Positions 45,402 to 59,233 of a stretch of 64,000 nt of DNA are shown piece after piece (positions within the stretch are counted from its first letter, which is position 1; the number at the start of each line of letters is the position of its first letter). The position numbers were made by a program, and so were the translations under genes. Under the pieces are notes generated by a model that worked only from the letters and a program-made list of their open reading frames with translations, ran no database searches and was not told the origin of the DNA. This stretch comes from Strobilurus pachycystidiatus (lineage: Eukaryota > Basidiomycota > Agaricomycetes > Agaricales > Physalacriaceae), in contig JAHLMK010000001.1 of NCBI GenBank assembly GCA_019915135.1, positions 6,014,001 to 6,078,000 on the forward strand, read 5' to 3'.

Positions 45402-48400
45402 ATGATGGAAACAGAAGTGGAGGCGGATACCGCTGATATCTGCCCCTGCGGAAGGGGAAACCGTCGCACTGTACGGTGTGGGGACTGCATAGAGTACGGT
45501 GTGTGGTGCTCCGATTGTTTCGTCGAGAAGCATCGCAACATGTGGACACACTGGCCGGAGGTTTGGCAGAAAGAGGAATACTTTACTCCCCGCGATGTCA
45601 GTGTACTGGGTTTCTTCCCTCAACTTGGTCACGCCGGCCAAGACTGTCCCAACGCGCATCCACCGGTCCAGTTCATCGTGGTAGACGAAAACGGCATACA
45701 CGACACCAAGCTACGTTTCTGTGGATGTCAACCTGGAAGGATAGACCGAGTCGCTCAGCTCATGCGTGCGCGGATGTTCCCGGCCACCGTTGCTCGTCCT
45801 GAAGTCGTGTTCAGTTTTCGTCTTCTTCGGCGGCTCGAACTCCTACATCTCGAGTGTACGGCGAACATCTACGACCTCACTGCTTACCTGCAGAGACTCA
45901 CGGACAACAAATACCCATGGTCCGTTGCTGTAAGTTCAGATTGCTCTCAGCTGTGGTTCAGCCGCTCATGTCACCACTAGCAACTCAGCAAGCAGCTTCG
46001 GAGGGTCCTTCGTATCTGGAAACTCCTTCTCGCTGAACGTCGGAGCGGGTCCATCTTCAACAAGCACAAGGTTGGCTTCCCCAACCGTCAGTCGGATTCG
46101 CTCCTTGTATACTGTCCTTTGTGCCCGGAGGACGGCGTGAATATGGAGCCGGAATGGCGGTTGACCCCGGAGCAATTCTTGTGAGTTTGCTTCGTGGCGG
46201 TTTGACCTTCACTGAACTATCGATTGTTCAGTCATATCATCGCATTTTTCGGTACGCTCGACGGCAACTTCAAGATCTGTCAAGGAAGTATGAACTGGAA
46301 GAACCTGGGTCCCGACCTTTTACGGGGTCGTGGACTTCAGCCGCTCCTTGACGCATACGAGGAGTACCGAAGCACGGCCATCCATTCGCGAACAAATCGA
46401 CGCGAGGTGAGCTCAACCTTCGCAGGCAAGTATCTGAACCACCAGCTTAAATCTCTTCTAGAAAATTCCTTGCAACAACCTCAAGTCAACCCAGCAGCAC
46501 GTCCGTAACGCGGATTGTGTCTACAACGGCATAGGACAGGGACAGTGCTCTCATGTCTTTGTCAAATCCACGGCTGATTTCCCGAAGGGAGAAGAGTACG
46601 TCGCAGGTCTACGACTCCCCTGCCACTGAGAGCTGACAAGTTTCTCATAGCCAAATCACCATGGATTTGGTCACAAAGCTGCTCTATGAACGTTCTGGCT
46701 TCTCGAAGAATCCAGGCGAGAACGACCCGATGCAGCCCAGCTCGCTCTCCTACGACTCAAACTGTCAATACAGTGTTCATATCCAGGAGCGCTTTGCCCA
46801 CGAGTATCTGAACTCTATGGCCCCTCACATTGATAACGCCACGCGACTAATCAATGCCGCTCATGTATACACACACGCTAACGGTTGTATATACATGTTC
46901 GGTTCCTTCTACGTCGAGTGCCAATGCCACTTCCATGGCGAGACTTGCGAGCATTTTTGGCCCAAGTCCAACGCCTACGCACCGATGATCTTCCACATGA
47001 CCCGGCATTATGGACACGAAATCTACTTCGGAGTGGCCATGGATTGGAACTGGAAGAAGACGATGAACGCTGGTCAGTACATCATCGCCTGGACTGCCGA
47101 ATACGCTAACTAAGGGATACTCACCAGTGAACGAGGTGTTCAAGAACACAATCTACGCACGACAGATGTATCTCCGCTACAAACACGAATTCGCCCTAGT
47201 TACGCTTCAGAACACGGAATGGATCCCCGATTGGGATCGCAGTTTTCCCAACCGACACAAACGTGGGCAGCACTACCATGTTTCAGGCCAGGGCAAAGAC
47301 AGAGTAATCTTGAGCCCATACAAGGAACGCGAGATGAAAGGTACCTCTTGCGCTGCCTTCTTCTAGTCTGGGGGATGCTCATCTGCTCTTACAGTTCCGT
47401 GTATGGATTCGGTCCTTGAGACTCTGCTCGACAATCCACACAGCCTGACGTGTATCAGCAACGTTGGTTCTGAGGTCCTTGCCAAATGGATGCACGATGG
47501 GCTTACTATCGAAGCTAGACAGTAAGCAAACTTCAAGATGACGTGGAGCACTCACTGACTTGATGAGTGTAGACGCCATGTTCGGGCTGTCTGCCTTCGC
47601 CTCACCAAGTACGAGTCCAGCATGGACGTTGAGCGAGTCAAACATGACCGAGCAACTCTCCGTGAAGAGCTTGAGCCCTGGCTGGCCCTACGAAAGAAGT
47701 TTTTCGGAGAACTGGAGCCGTACGAGAAGCGGAGCCCGCGCGCCCGCATGAACCAGGAGAGACGGTACCAGAAGACCGGCAATGTGGAGGAGTGGTCACT
47801 ATGTTTACCCTCGGAGTTGGCGCCCGCGGTACAGGAATCTTTACAAGCAGCGACGGATCAGGAGAAGGTCATGCGCATCGCCCTTGCTTTTCAAGCCATA
47901 CGGCTGGTCATTCTCATAGCGCGTGAGCTACTGGCTTTGGGCTACGACAAACGGCAGTCGAAGCACTACGGTGTCATTACCAAGAGCCGGGCGCGCATCT
48001 CTCGTGCAAAGTTTCGCCGGGATGAAGCTATCGTGACCTTTAATGATCACTTTGTCGCATTGCGGAATCTCCGTGGGATAGAGGGTTCGCAGTTGGAAGG
48101 TGTGGCGAAGGAGATGACGATAGAAGATACCTACGTCGCCAAGTCGATGGATGGCTTGCGCCAGCCATTGGACTCTAGTCGACAAGATGGCCAGGCTCAT
48201 CTGTTCCTTCACCAGCACCAAACAGCGGTGATGGGCGCGGGCTTTTCGGAGCGGGGGAACAAACGAGCACTTGAAGAGCAAGCTCCTGGTAAGCCTCGCT
48301 TGCATGTATGTAGTGTGCTACTGATGATAACCGCGCGAGCAGGTCCTTCTCAGCCCGTCAAGAGAGCGAAAGGTAGCGCCACAAAGTCTCAGAGTGAGTC

Positions 48401-49046
48401 CGCCGAGATGTGTACTCTCCACGATTGGCACTGATGGTTTCCCAAGAGAAGAAGCCTGCGAGAGGCGATGGTTGGCCATACAAGCTGATGGAACGTGGTT
48501 CATTGAACGATGTGGATGTCGATGCATGGGAAACGGATGGTACGTGGACTTGCCACGATGGAGCTGCCTCTAAAGTTCGCTGGCAGGCGAGCGTGTACGA
48601 TACTTCCGGACAGAAGCCGAAATGCGAAGGTGGAGGGAGCAGCACGAACGCATGCAAGCAGAGTTCTTGAATGCCATTCGGATGTTCGAAAGGGAGAGAG
48701 ACACTTGGTCAAAATGTGCGGATGCCTGTGCAAATGCCAAACCGTCGAGAGTGGGTTACGCTGCATATGCGCGTGAGCATGCAGTGATGTTCAATCGCAT
48801 GGTTGAACGTGCTCGCCTACGAGTACAGGCCTGTGGTTATGGTCATATATTGGAACTACCAAAGGACGAGTTGTTTTACAAGCATTGCGAACGCGTCCGC
48901 GCGGGGGAAGCACCCATGTATCAGTCGGACGACGGAGAGTTCGTGTAAGTGCCTATCCTTTACTTGGTCAGAGCTGTATTCATTTTCACAGATTCGACTT
49001 GGATGATCCCCAGATGGCGCATGAGGATGCAGAAGACGGTGTATAA
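45402..49046 (+). CDS. KDZ-type DNA transposase with CxC2 cysteine cluster
   Basis: KDZ (Kyakuja-Dileera-Zisupton) transposases are large cut-and-paste type enzymes expanded in basidiomycetes. The start at 45402 is tentative. The CxC2 cluster (CPCGRGNRRTVRCGDC, CSDCFVEKH, FFPQLGHAGQDCP, RFCGC) is followed by LTDNKYPWSVA. The core includes a catalytic-type aspartate region LSYDSNCQYSVHIQERF, the AAHVYTHANGC segment and ETCEHFWPKSNAYAP with MDWNWKK. C-terminal exons encode coiled, basic regions and end DDPQMAHEDAEDGV at 49046. At least ten introns join without a frame break, so the copy may still be functional. Element ends and target-site duplications were not identified. Neighbouring small genes A-C and E may belong to the same composite element. 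Confidence 0.75.
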
Positions 49047-50411
49047 ATGTATTATATACCATCGAATCGGAAGTATACTGTACCCATTCCCAGAATCGGT
49101 TACTCAGACGACGAGTATCCGCGCGCCCCCTTGTCGTGGGTTCTGGGCTTAGCCTTCGGGCGACCAAGCAGCGCGTCAAATGTTTGAGTTGAGCATAGCC
49201 GTCCTGGTGAGTCCTTCTCGAATCAGCAGAAAAGGGGAGCCGTGTGATATTGATAATGTCTCTACACAGATGCGGAGGGTATCATATTTGTACAGCGTTC
49301 AAAACCGTGTCAAAGGCGAACGTAAATCTACAGGCAACGAGCACCACCACCTCGAGTCCACGCCTCGCCAGAAGGTGCGTCCTATCCTCCCTCCTTCCTT
49401 CCAGAACTGACCCACTTCAAGGTCTACAACCCTCTACGAAACCAGAGCTCGCGCGCCGGCTCAATCGCACCCTCAATCATCATTTCAGCCCCCTCCTCCC
49501 CCCGACTCTTTTACAACCAATACATCATCCTCCAACACCTTCACCAACCATACGGTACTCTTCTCGCATCCCGCACGATTGTACCCACCGGGACATCCAC
49601 TTCTCCTGCGCGCAGAATCGGACAGGGAAAGAGCTCCTATTCTACATCCCCTTCCCCTCCCCCCCTCCCTCCCGGGTACTCGGCAACGAAGGAGGGGGAA
49701 GAAGGGGGCTCCTCGTTATTGCTGTTGTAGATAGGCGGGCGGTTGCTGCACCTGGAAGCCGTCTCACGCTATGCGGGGGATCTGTGCTCAGCGACGAAGG
49801 AGGGGCGTGAAGGGAGGATGGGGAAATCGAGGGGAGGGGCCACGAGAGACAAGAGAGCAATCATGGCTTAGGTGATACACACATAGAGGGTAGAGGGATG
49901 GGGGATGTGAAGCATTACGGGAAAGGCAGAAGACGCACCGCACAGCAGTTCATCTCTGCGCTCTGTCAGCCTCCTCCTTGCTCCATCCTCCCAGCTTCTT
50001 TCTCGGGGATGGGGGTACAGCGTCCTTTGACGGACATACACTCTCCACAGCGCTGCTCGCGATTCTCTGGGCCCACGCCTCGCACTTTCTCGCGTTTTGC
50101 CAGTCCTCTAGCCGCCTACTGCGCGGCTCTGTCCGCGTCCCAGTCGGTTCCATGTGCGGCATTCCGCTGGCGCCGTCGTCCTGGAGTCTGACACGCGTCT
50201 TGTGTCTGCCGGCGGTTTCATTCCGTCAGTGTTGTCAATTCGGTCGCCGTTATCATGCGGGTGATCCACTGGGTGGTCGATTGAGAAGGAGGGAGGACGC
50301 CAGTGTGGTGATGGTGAGCGGACAAGGAACCAGAGATCAAGATGGAGATTACCCAAGTAGGAAGTTCCCGCCTCACAAACGCCGCCTCTCTTCACGTCGA
50401 CCAAATCCGTC
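49047..50411. other. Intergenic region with C-rich and G-rich low complexity
   Basis: Contains pyrimidine-rich runs (around 49490-49680) and purine-rich runs (around 49690-49850). No coding gene could be supported; frames on both strands are shadows of this bias. The downstream end of the KDZ element should lie in its first part. Confidence 0.4.
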
Positions 50412-50900
50412 ATGGCCGCCCTTATGTCCCAATATCTGCTGCAAGGCCAGCCGACGCCGGCGGAGCTACTGCGACCCTACGCGCGCACCCAATACAGCAA
50501 CGCCGAAATGGCGCTTTGGGACGCGGTCGAGAAATTTGCCTCCGAGTTTGGCGACGATGCGGCGCATTTCGTACTTATGTGCGTTTTTTCTTCCATTTTG
50601 CGGCTGTTGCAATCGTCTGAGCGTATATCCAGGCCCTCCGGCTTCCATCTGTCGCCTCCCGCGAACACAGAAAGCTTGCAGAAGCCGCATCTTACCATCC
50701 GGGTATACGGGCAGGACAATTGGAGCTTGGGGACGGTGGAGTGGGCGGGAAAGGGACGCCAATCATCGAAGTGTTTTGTCTACGACAGGACGGAGGGATC
50801 GAGGCTCGACGAGGCGAAGAGGCAATTTGGGATTGAGCCGGAGGAGCGGCGTCCGAGGGAATGGTTCTTCCGGCTGGAAGGGCATACTAGGGTAATGTAA
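50412..50900 (+). CDS. Small uncharacterised protein
   Basis: Starts MAALMSQYLLQGQPTPAELL. A 54-nt GT-AG intron (about 50579-50632) can be removed without changing frame, giving about 144 residues; unspliced the frame stays open and gives 162. The C-terminal part reads HLTIRVYGQDNWSLGTVEW and FFRLEGHTRVM. No recognised domain. The exon sequence has coding character on both sides of the intron, which supports a real gene. Confidence 0.5.
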   Translation: MAALMSQYLLQGQPTPAELLRPYARTQYSNAEMALWDAVEKFASEFGDDAAHFVLMCVFSSILRLLQSSERISRPSGFHLSPPANTESLQKPHLTIRVYGQDNWSLGTVEWAGKGRQSSKCFVYDRTEGSRLDEAKRQFGIEPEERRPREWFFRLEGHTRVM

Positions 50901-51414
50901 CATTCTTTCTTGAAGGGTTTCCGCTGCTTATCTTACCCCAGATGAATCTGTGATCGTAATGGTGTGGCGCGGAGTGTGGCGCAGTTTCTTGTCTGGCGTG
51001 TTTTCTTGTCTATTCTTGTTGTATTTCCCCTTGCATATGTTGTCGTCATTTAGTTGTATTGTATCTTTCGTGCTATCCTTCCGTACCATATCCTATTCCC
51101 CTGCTGCCAAAACCATCTACCAAATACGAAGTACCTACTGACATGTCATCCCGATATCTCCATCCACAATCTTATCTATATGTGGCGGTGACGCCGGTTC
51201 CTGTCCTGGTGCCTATGCACTTTGGACAGCAGTGCGGCTTGGACACGTTGCCGTGTTTGACAGCTTACTAATTATTTGCCCTTTTCCATCAACCACCACC
51301 ACGGCGACGACGACCTCCCGACGACGCCTCCTACGACGACGGGCCTCCTATCCAGCAGCGACGACCCCATCGACGGCGAGCTCGCTGTTCTCTCGCCGAC
51401 ATGGCGTGACAAAC

Positions 51415-51475
51415 CCCCACGGCGACGATGACCACCACGGCGACGACGACCACCACGGCGACGACGGCCACCCCG
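51415..51475 (+). repeat. Short tandem 18-nt repeat
   Basis: About three tandem copies of an 18-nt unit (CACGGCGACGACGACCAC and variants). In one frame they read HGDDDH repeated. They lie in a wider GAC/ACG-rich stretch. Confidence 0.7.
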
Positions 51476-51834
51476 AAGACGCACCCCACGACAACAGGCT
51501 TACAACCCCCGCAGCGGCGACGCTATCATTGACGTTTCGCCGGTACCGCGTCGCACGCCATTTGGGATTGAGGAACGGTGCGTCGAAGGACGGCTGGCGT
51601 GATATCGGGGATGATTTTAGCTGCGCTGGGTGCGTCGAATTTTTTTTTCTCTGTGTCGTCTTCGTGCTGATTTTCTTCTCTGTCGTGCTTCCAGTGTCGA
51701 CAACGGCTCTGTACGCATCAATTTGCCGTTTTGGTCCTCCCCTCCAAGCCCGACCAATTCCGACGCTCGGCCCCAAATTTCCCGTTTGGTCGATTCAGTG
51801 TGTCCCGAGCGAGCCTGAGTGCCAAACTCGGTCC

Positions 51835-52110
51835 GGTCTCAACTCGAGCTCAGCTCGAGTGGAGAACTCGAGTTCAGCTCAAGCCGTACGATGAAGTTGA
51901 GTACGACACTTCATCTTGAGCTTGAGCTTGAGTTTCGGCTCAAGTCTTCGACTCAACTTACGCGACGATTCAGCAGTCACTCAACTTCTTGACCTTGAGC
52001 TTCGGCTCAAGTTTCCGACTCTGTTTATGCGACGAGTCGGCGGTCACTCAGCTCGAGTCTTGCCAGCCAACTTGAGTCACTCGGCTTGAGTTTTTGGCGC
52101 GAGTTCATAT
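51835..52110. repeat. CTCAAG/CTTGAG-rich degenerate tandem repeat
   Basis: Hexamers CTTGAG, CTCAAG and CTCGAG recur many times. Two larger units of about 70 nt can be seen, each with TTGAGCTT, CGGCTCAAG, GCGACGA and CAGTCACTCA or GGTCACTCA in the same order. It adjoins the dispersed repeat at 52211-52280 and similar hexamers follow the other copy at 32.4-32.6 kb, so both may be parts of one element. Confidence 0.6.
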
Positions 52111-52210
52111 CTTAGCTTAAGTGTAGTGTGAATAGTATACGATGTGTGTATTAGTGTAGCAATGAATATTGTCCTACAATCAAATGACTAGCCTGATCAG
52201 CTCAAAATGA

Positions 52211-52280
52211 AAAGATAAGATGAGCTACGGCTTATGCTCACCCCGGTGATCACCGGAGTAGCTCAAGCCTAGAGTGTCAT
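52211..52280 (-). repeat. Dispersed repeat, copy 2 (inverse orientation)
   Basis: Reverse complement matches 32356-32425, see that entry. It contains the palindrome CCGGTGATCACCGG. It ends within a few bases of where the coding frame of the BTB-type gene opens. Confidence 0.65.
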
Positions 52281-53954
52281 CTTTTTGCCAGCGCTCCTTG
52301 AGAAAAGCTCTCCTGACGAGTGGATATGCGATCCGTTTACAATCCGATCTGCTTTTCTCTGGTTCAACATCTCTTCGAATTCTTCCCGGCTTCACACACC
52401 GGCATGCGGATTCGGATGGCACTTTACAGTAGAAATTGACGATTACACACTCACTGCAACGTTCAACTTCGACCCACCTGTCGGAAATGCCTCTGGATCC
52501 ATGGGCACGCAGGCGATTGTCAAAGCCTCGGCTCTAGTGAGGGCAGATGGATTGGTTATAGGGGAACTTGTCTCGCTCGGGGCCTGCTCCTCGGCATGGA
52601 AGAGTGGTCAGACGGTCAAGGATAAAATCGGGACGTGTGCGATTGGCAGTATCCTTTGGGACGTCAATTCCATCACCTTCACCTTTGATGTCGTGTTTTT
52701 GAATTCAAGCTCCCTCCGGCAATGCCTTTCGTCCGACTCAAATGTCTTGACGCTGCGGGCCAAGGAGGCTTTAACGCGCACAATCGAGTGTGGAGAGCTT
52801 GTCGACCTGAAGTTTTATCTCTTTTCTGCTGTTACCTCGGATGGGAGAGTTTGCATGCCGCAAGCGTTGTTTGGGTCTCGGATGGTCATGCACCAGGTTA
52901 GCGATTTCTTGGATACGCGTAAGTGTTGGATATCCTCTTGTTTGACATTTTGGGCTAATCTCCCGGTCGATAGTCGCTCTAGGAGAGGGATTTGTAGAGT
53001 CAGAGGAGGTAGATCTTGACGTGCCCCATGCGATCGAGGACCACATCGACGACTATGACTATTTGGAAGACAGCGATCTGGAAGAGGTCGAGGACTATAC
53101 TGAGAAGGAGGATGATGCACTCCCGGGACACATCACTCACCAGGGAAGCAATGCGTGCGTTCAAGTTCTCTCCAGAGCAACGAGTGCTTTTCCTCACGAT
53201 TACTTCTGAAGAGCTCCAGCAGCCGTCACCCCAGGTCGTCGGGTGGGTCGCGTATGTCAACCCAAGAACATAGCGTACAAAACGTGAGTGAGCTTTCTCC
53301 TCTTTCCGGGTCTAGCATCGCTATTATTTCCTGCATAGATTCAGAAGCCTTCTTCGGTTCCTCTATACGCAAGATGCAGCCTTCGCCGACATCAAGTCAA
53401 AATCACAATCTGTCCCATTGGTAGGGAAAGGGAAAGGAAAAGAGGCGAACAACGAACTTGCTTCACCAAAATCGATGTATCGTCTAGCCGAGATGGTACG
53501 TGTGCTAAGAGTTTGCCTACCAATGTCGCTTGACAGACTTCAGATCGATCTCCCTGCTCTCAAGAGTGCTGCTTTTGCTGCAGTCTGTTCAGGGCTTACT
53601 GTGGATAACATATACGTTGAGCTTTTTTCGAAGTTCACTTCGCTGTAAGTCAAGAGTCGCTTTATAGAAGTTGCATAGATGATAAATTCGGGTCGAAGAT
53701 ATCCAGAAATCATGGATGCAGAAGTCTCCTTCGCAATGGAGCACTGGGAAGAGTCCGACATCCAAAGGAACGAAGCGATTCACATGTGCTTCACCGGCCA
53801 ATACCCTCATGGCTCACGGGCAGTGATGATGCTGTTCGCTCGAGTAAGACCATCATCCAATCCAAATCAATCTATGTCCCTGAGCCCGGATCCCGCCGCT
53901 TGGAAGGGTTTGGCTGTTCGCCGATTAAAAGGGTACGCGAGTTGGGTTCGTTAA
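52273..53954 (+). CDS. BTB/POZ-type protein, 5' end probably missing
   Basis: Five or six exons join in frame. The N-terminal part (DEWICDPFTIRSAFLWFNIS, GFGWHFTVEIDDYTL) looks like a MATH-type domain. The BTB-like part follows: VDLKFYLFSAVTSDGRV, NIAYKTFRSLLRFLYTQDAA and ASPKSMYRLAEM, then TVDNIYVELFSKFTS and YPEIMDAEVSF. Such proteins can recruit substrates to Cullin-3 ligases; the family is expanded in mushrooms. The frame is open from a stop at 52270-52272, but no ATG occurs until 52501, inside the presumed MATH region. The dispersed repeat lies directly upstream, so insertion of the repeat may have removed the first exon. The stop at 53954 assumes no further intron. Confidence 0.6.
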
Positions 53955-54265
53955 AACTGGTATGCCCACTGGTATTTAATAAAAATATAATATTAAAGCA
54001 ATATAAAAATAAATTTTTCAAGTATTATTTGAGGAGCTTTAGCAGCCTAGTGTGGCGGATATAATGTAACAAAAATGGTTTTTACTTACTTTTTCGCACA
54101 ACTGTATCCAAAATGGAACGTTTTCGCGCAGAAAACACATACACCCACTGCAACACACGCACAATAAGCAAAATGATCACAAACACGCGCCGGACACGTT
54201 TTCGGTCACAAATTCACGCAGGTTGTTCAAAGTGGCACGAAATACGCGCGGACCTTGTGCCGTCA

Positions 54266-54283
54266 CCTACCTACCTACCTACC
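54266..54283. repeat. ACCT tetranucleotide microsatellite
   Basis: Four to five tandem copies of ACCT/CCTA. Confidence 0.8.
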
Positions 54284-55060
54284 GCGCAAGTTCGTCTTGT
54301 GTGCTGTCCGCCTCGCCTCGGCCAAATGATGCCGTGCCGGCAGTGCCTCAGCGGCACCTCTGATGCCGCCAGCCGGCGCCTGGCCCACAGTGCGCCACTG
54401 TCTTGTCTTGAGTTCCAAGTCTGGGTACTGAGTCCGATCTCATTGCCTCCAGACAAAAGGTCTACTATCTGCTGTTGAACATCATTTTCTATGGATGGCC
54501 ACATTGTAATCCTCAGAGTGCCTTACTCATGACTTGTTGTACTTATCGTCTTGTGTGTACCAATTTCAGTGCTCTCTCCTGCTGGTGTTGACGTGACCTA
54601 GCTCTAAATACACAGGTCAGACTGTTTTATTGCAAGTATTGGTCATCTCTCGGGTCATGGTCGCTGCCACAAGGCTGTATGCCGACCTGAACGCCACACA
54701 AGCGCCAAGGCCGGCGCTTCGTCCTGATGTCGGCAGGTGAGCCGGACCGGCATTCTCTGTGGACTTCGAAGTCTTCGCATCGATGCGCTTGTTTGCTGTG
54801 TCAACTGAAGTGGAGGTGCGCAAGTTTTTGACAACTTTACAGGGGTGTGTGAATTTGGACTTGAGAGATCAAACTCGCGCGAGAATCGAGCGAAACATGG
54901 GTGCGTGCAAAAAAACTTTTGTTACATTATATGTGCCATACCCGCCTACGTCAATCTGAGCGACCCGTCTATCTTTGAAGAAAGCTCAACGACGCACGGT
55001 CAACTTACTCTGAGTTCTAGAGGAGGTCAGAGCAGTGGGACTTGGACGGATAGGCGCCGG

Positions 55061-55200
55061 GGCATTGGCCCAAGCCCAAGAGGGCGAGGAAGGGGACGGG
55101 GCCGCGGCGAATCTGTTGCTCTTGGAACTTCGACGAGTAGGGGCCAGGGCATTGGCCTAAGCCTGAGAGGGCAAGGAAGGGGACGGGGCCGCGGCGGATT
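55061..55200 (+). repeat. 87-nt minisatellite encoding RG-rich repeats
   Basis: One full 87-nt unit (55061-55147) and a second partial unit (55148-55200) share GGCATTGGCC and a GGAAGGGGACGGGGCCGCGG block. The period is a multiple of three. The plus frame ending at 55252 reads GRGRGRGRG twice, like an RGG-type RNA-binding tail. Whether it is expressed is unknown. Confidence 0.7.
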
Positions 55201-55638
55201 CGTAGGATGGGAGATCCAGGATGAGAGTCAGGACCCATTCGCGGGCTTGTAGAAATTCCCGAGCAGACACCCGTGCACTCCGGCCGGCAACCTGCTTGGA
55301 AAGTCCTACATAAACTCAAGCGAGTCCTTGCTACCGCTTTGCTCGTGTTTTACTCTTAGCTAGTATGTCTATTCAAGGATTACACTGCCTATAACAGCTA
55401 CTCAGGTCCACCCGTGCACCTGTGGCACGCACCCGTGCTGCACGGGAGGGCTGCACGGGAAAATCTACGGGCTCCCCATTCGCGTAACCAGCGACTATGT
55501 ATGAATGAAACAGCGCAATAACATACCTTGGCGCGCGCATCCAAAGTTTGATGACTGTGTCACGGTGTACTTCTGTTCGCACGCATCAAAAGCCGCATCA
55601 AGGCCGACTCAACAGTAGTTCCTGTGACCACAACCGTC

Positions 55639-56648
55639 ATGTCGAAGAAGGTAACCGACCAGCTGCACGCCCTTCTGTCCAACCCGCCGGATGTTGGCAT
55701 GGTGGGTAAGTGAACATCCCGTCCTCAAGTCCTTAGGCACGCTGCTAACCTCGTCGACCATGTCGCGACTCACAGTTCAGGGCAAGTCCGAAGAGTTTGC
55801 AACGACAGGCAAGTACCCTTGCGTCTACTCGACTACCACACTAAACTTGACGACCCTAGTGGGACCAGTGATGGCGATGGTGAAGGATAAGGCCGAGGAG
55901 GCGTTCAAGCAAACTGCCGAAACTTGTGACAAGCTCGCGAACGACGGTGCACAATCTCGCTGCCATTGCCCCAGTAAGGCGCGAATTTAGGCTCATTGTG
56001 TTTTAGCGGTGCCCGCCGTGGCCGCTGCCCAAAAGCGTGCTGAAGCAATGTACATGGAATCGGGTACGCACATCGCGGACGAATCTGCTTACCATCATTC
56101 ACTCACAAATCGCAGTGGCTCCCATCCTGGAAACCGTCATAAAGACAGCCGCCAAAGACAGTGCGCAATTGCCTCTTGAAGCGTGTATACCACCACACTG
56201 ACTCTATCACCCATGGCAGTCCCCCTGATGTTAGATGCGGCCAAGCAATGGACCATCGACCACCCCAGGGAAAGTCATGTCATTGCCAACAGCGCAATAA
56301 GCGTCGGCATCGTGCTCATTGGCCCGCAAGGTCCTATCATACTTGCCCATTTGACAGGCGTCAACAAAGCAGGCCAGTGATGACTCAATTAGATACACCC
56401 ACCACGAACTCAAACCTTGAACAGGAACACTCGCAGCAGGGTTGCAACGCATGATTTACGGAGGGGCGACTAATGGATTCTACTCTTTCGCGCAAAGTCT
56501 TGTTGCAACTCAGAGCGTCAATCCCGCACCCATCATTGCTGGAACGGCGTTGATAGCGGCGGGAAAAATATACGCGGCAAAGGCGGAAGAGTGGCGTCGT
56601 GAAGCGCAAGTCCAAGATGAACACGAGAAGTTGAAGGCTAAACTTTAG
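55639..56648 (+). CDS. Small multi-exon protein with hydrophobic C-terminus
   Basis: Starts MSKKVTDQLHALLSNPPDVG at 55639. Several short exons follow: QGKSEEFATT, then VMAMVKDKAEEAFKQTAE, VPAVAAAQKRAEAMYMES, VAPILETVIKTAAKDS and VPLMLDAAKQWTIDHPRE. The C-terminal part has small-residue-rich hydrophobic stretches (AISVGIVLIGPQGPIILAH and IIAGTALIAAGKIYAAK) that may insert in membranes, and ends at 56648. The glycine/alanine-rich pattern faintly recalls the interferon-inducible 6-16/ISG12 group, but this is not secure. One intron near 56380 has no good donor, so its edges are uncertain; another has a GC donor. Confidence 0.55.
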
Positions 56649-56853
56649 ACCTGGAAATGTTCATCCAACGAGTGTCTCTGTGCGATTCGAGTCTGTCCGA
56701 GTCGTGTGTATCCGTCTGTCCACACCTGGTATCTCTGTGGTCAAAAGATATCGGCCTTGCCTTGTGGGGCGACAAACACGAATGAGTAAGTACAGAACTA
56801 CATTTGTAACCTGGGATATGTAACTTGTGAAATGTAAATTACGAAGCAATCAT

Positions 56854-59233
<2,380 letters not shown>

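Larger units (their letters stand above)
50901..52210. other. Intergenic low-complexity and repeat region
   Basis: Holds a GAC/ACG-rich trinucleotide stretch (51296-51480) and a CTCAAG-rich repeat block (51835-52110). A long plus-strand frame over 51232-51894 exists, but its composition is dominated by the repeats and I do not accept it as a gene. Confidence 0.5.
53955..55638. other. Intergenic region with AT-rich tract, microsatellite and RG minisatellite
   Basis: Contains an AT-rich stretch (53965-54070), a short ACCT microsatellite (about 54266-54283) and a minisatellite coding for RG repeats (55061-55200). No complete gene is supported; a plus-strand frame ending at 55252 may be the end of a decayed gene. 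Confidence 0.45.

Noticed and set aside
49244..49860. Long frames on both strands around 49.2-49.9 kb
   Set aside because: They follow pyrimidine/purine runs and contain no protein-like pattern.
51217..51229. ATGCACTTTGGAC shared with the hairpin arm at 39.99 kb as another copy of that element
   Set aside because: The match is only 13 nt and does not extend on either side.
51232..51894. A 220-codon plus-strand frame with HGDDDH repeats as a gene
   Set aside because: It consists largely of trinucleotide and CTCAAG repeat DNA, has no domain, and the opposite strand is equally open over the repeat.
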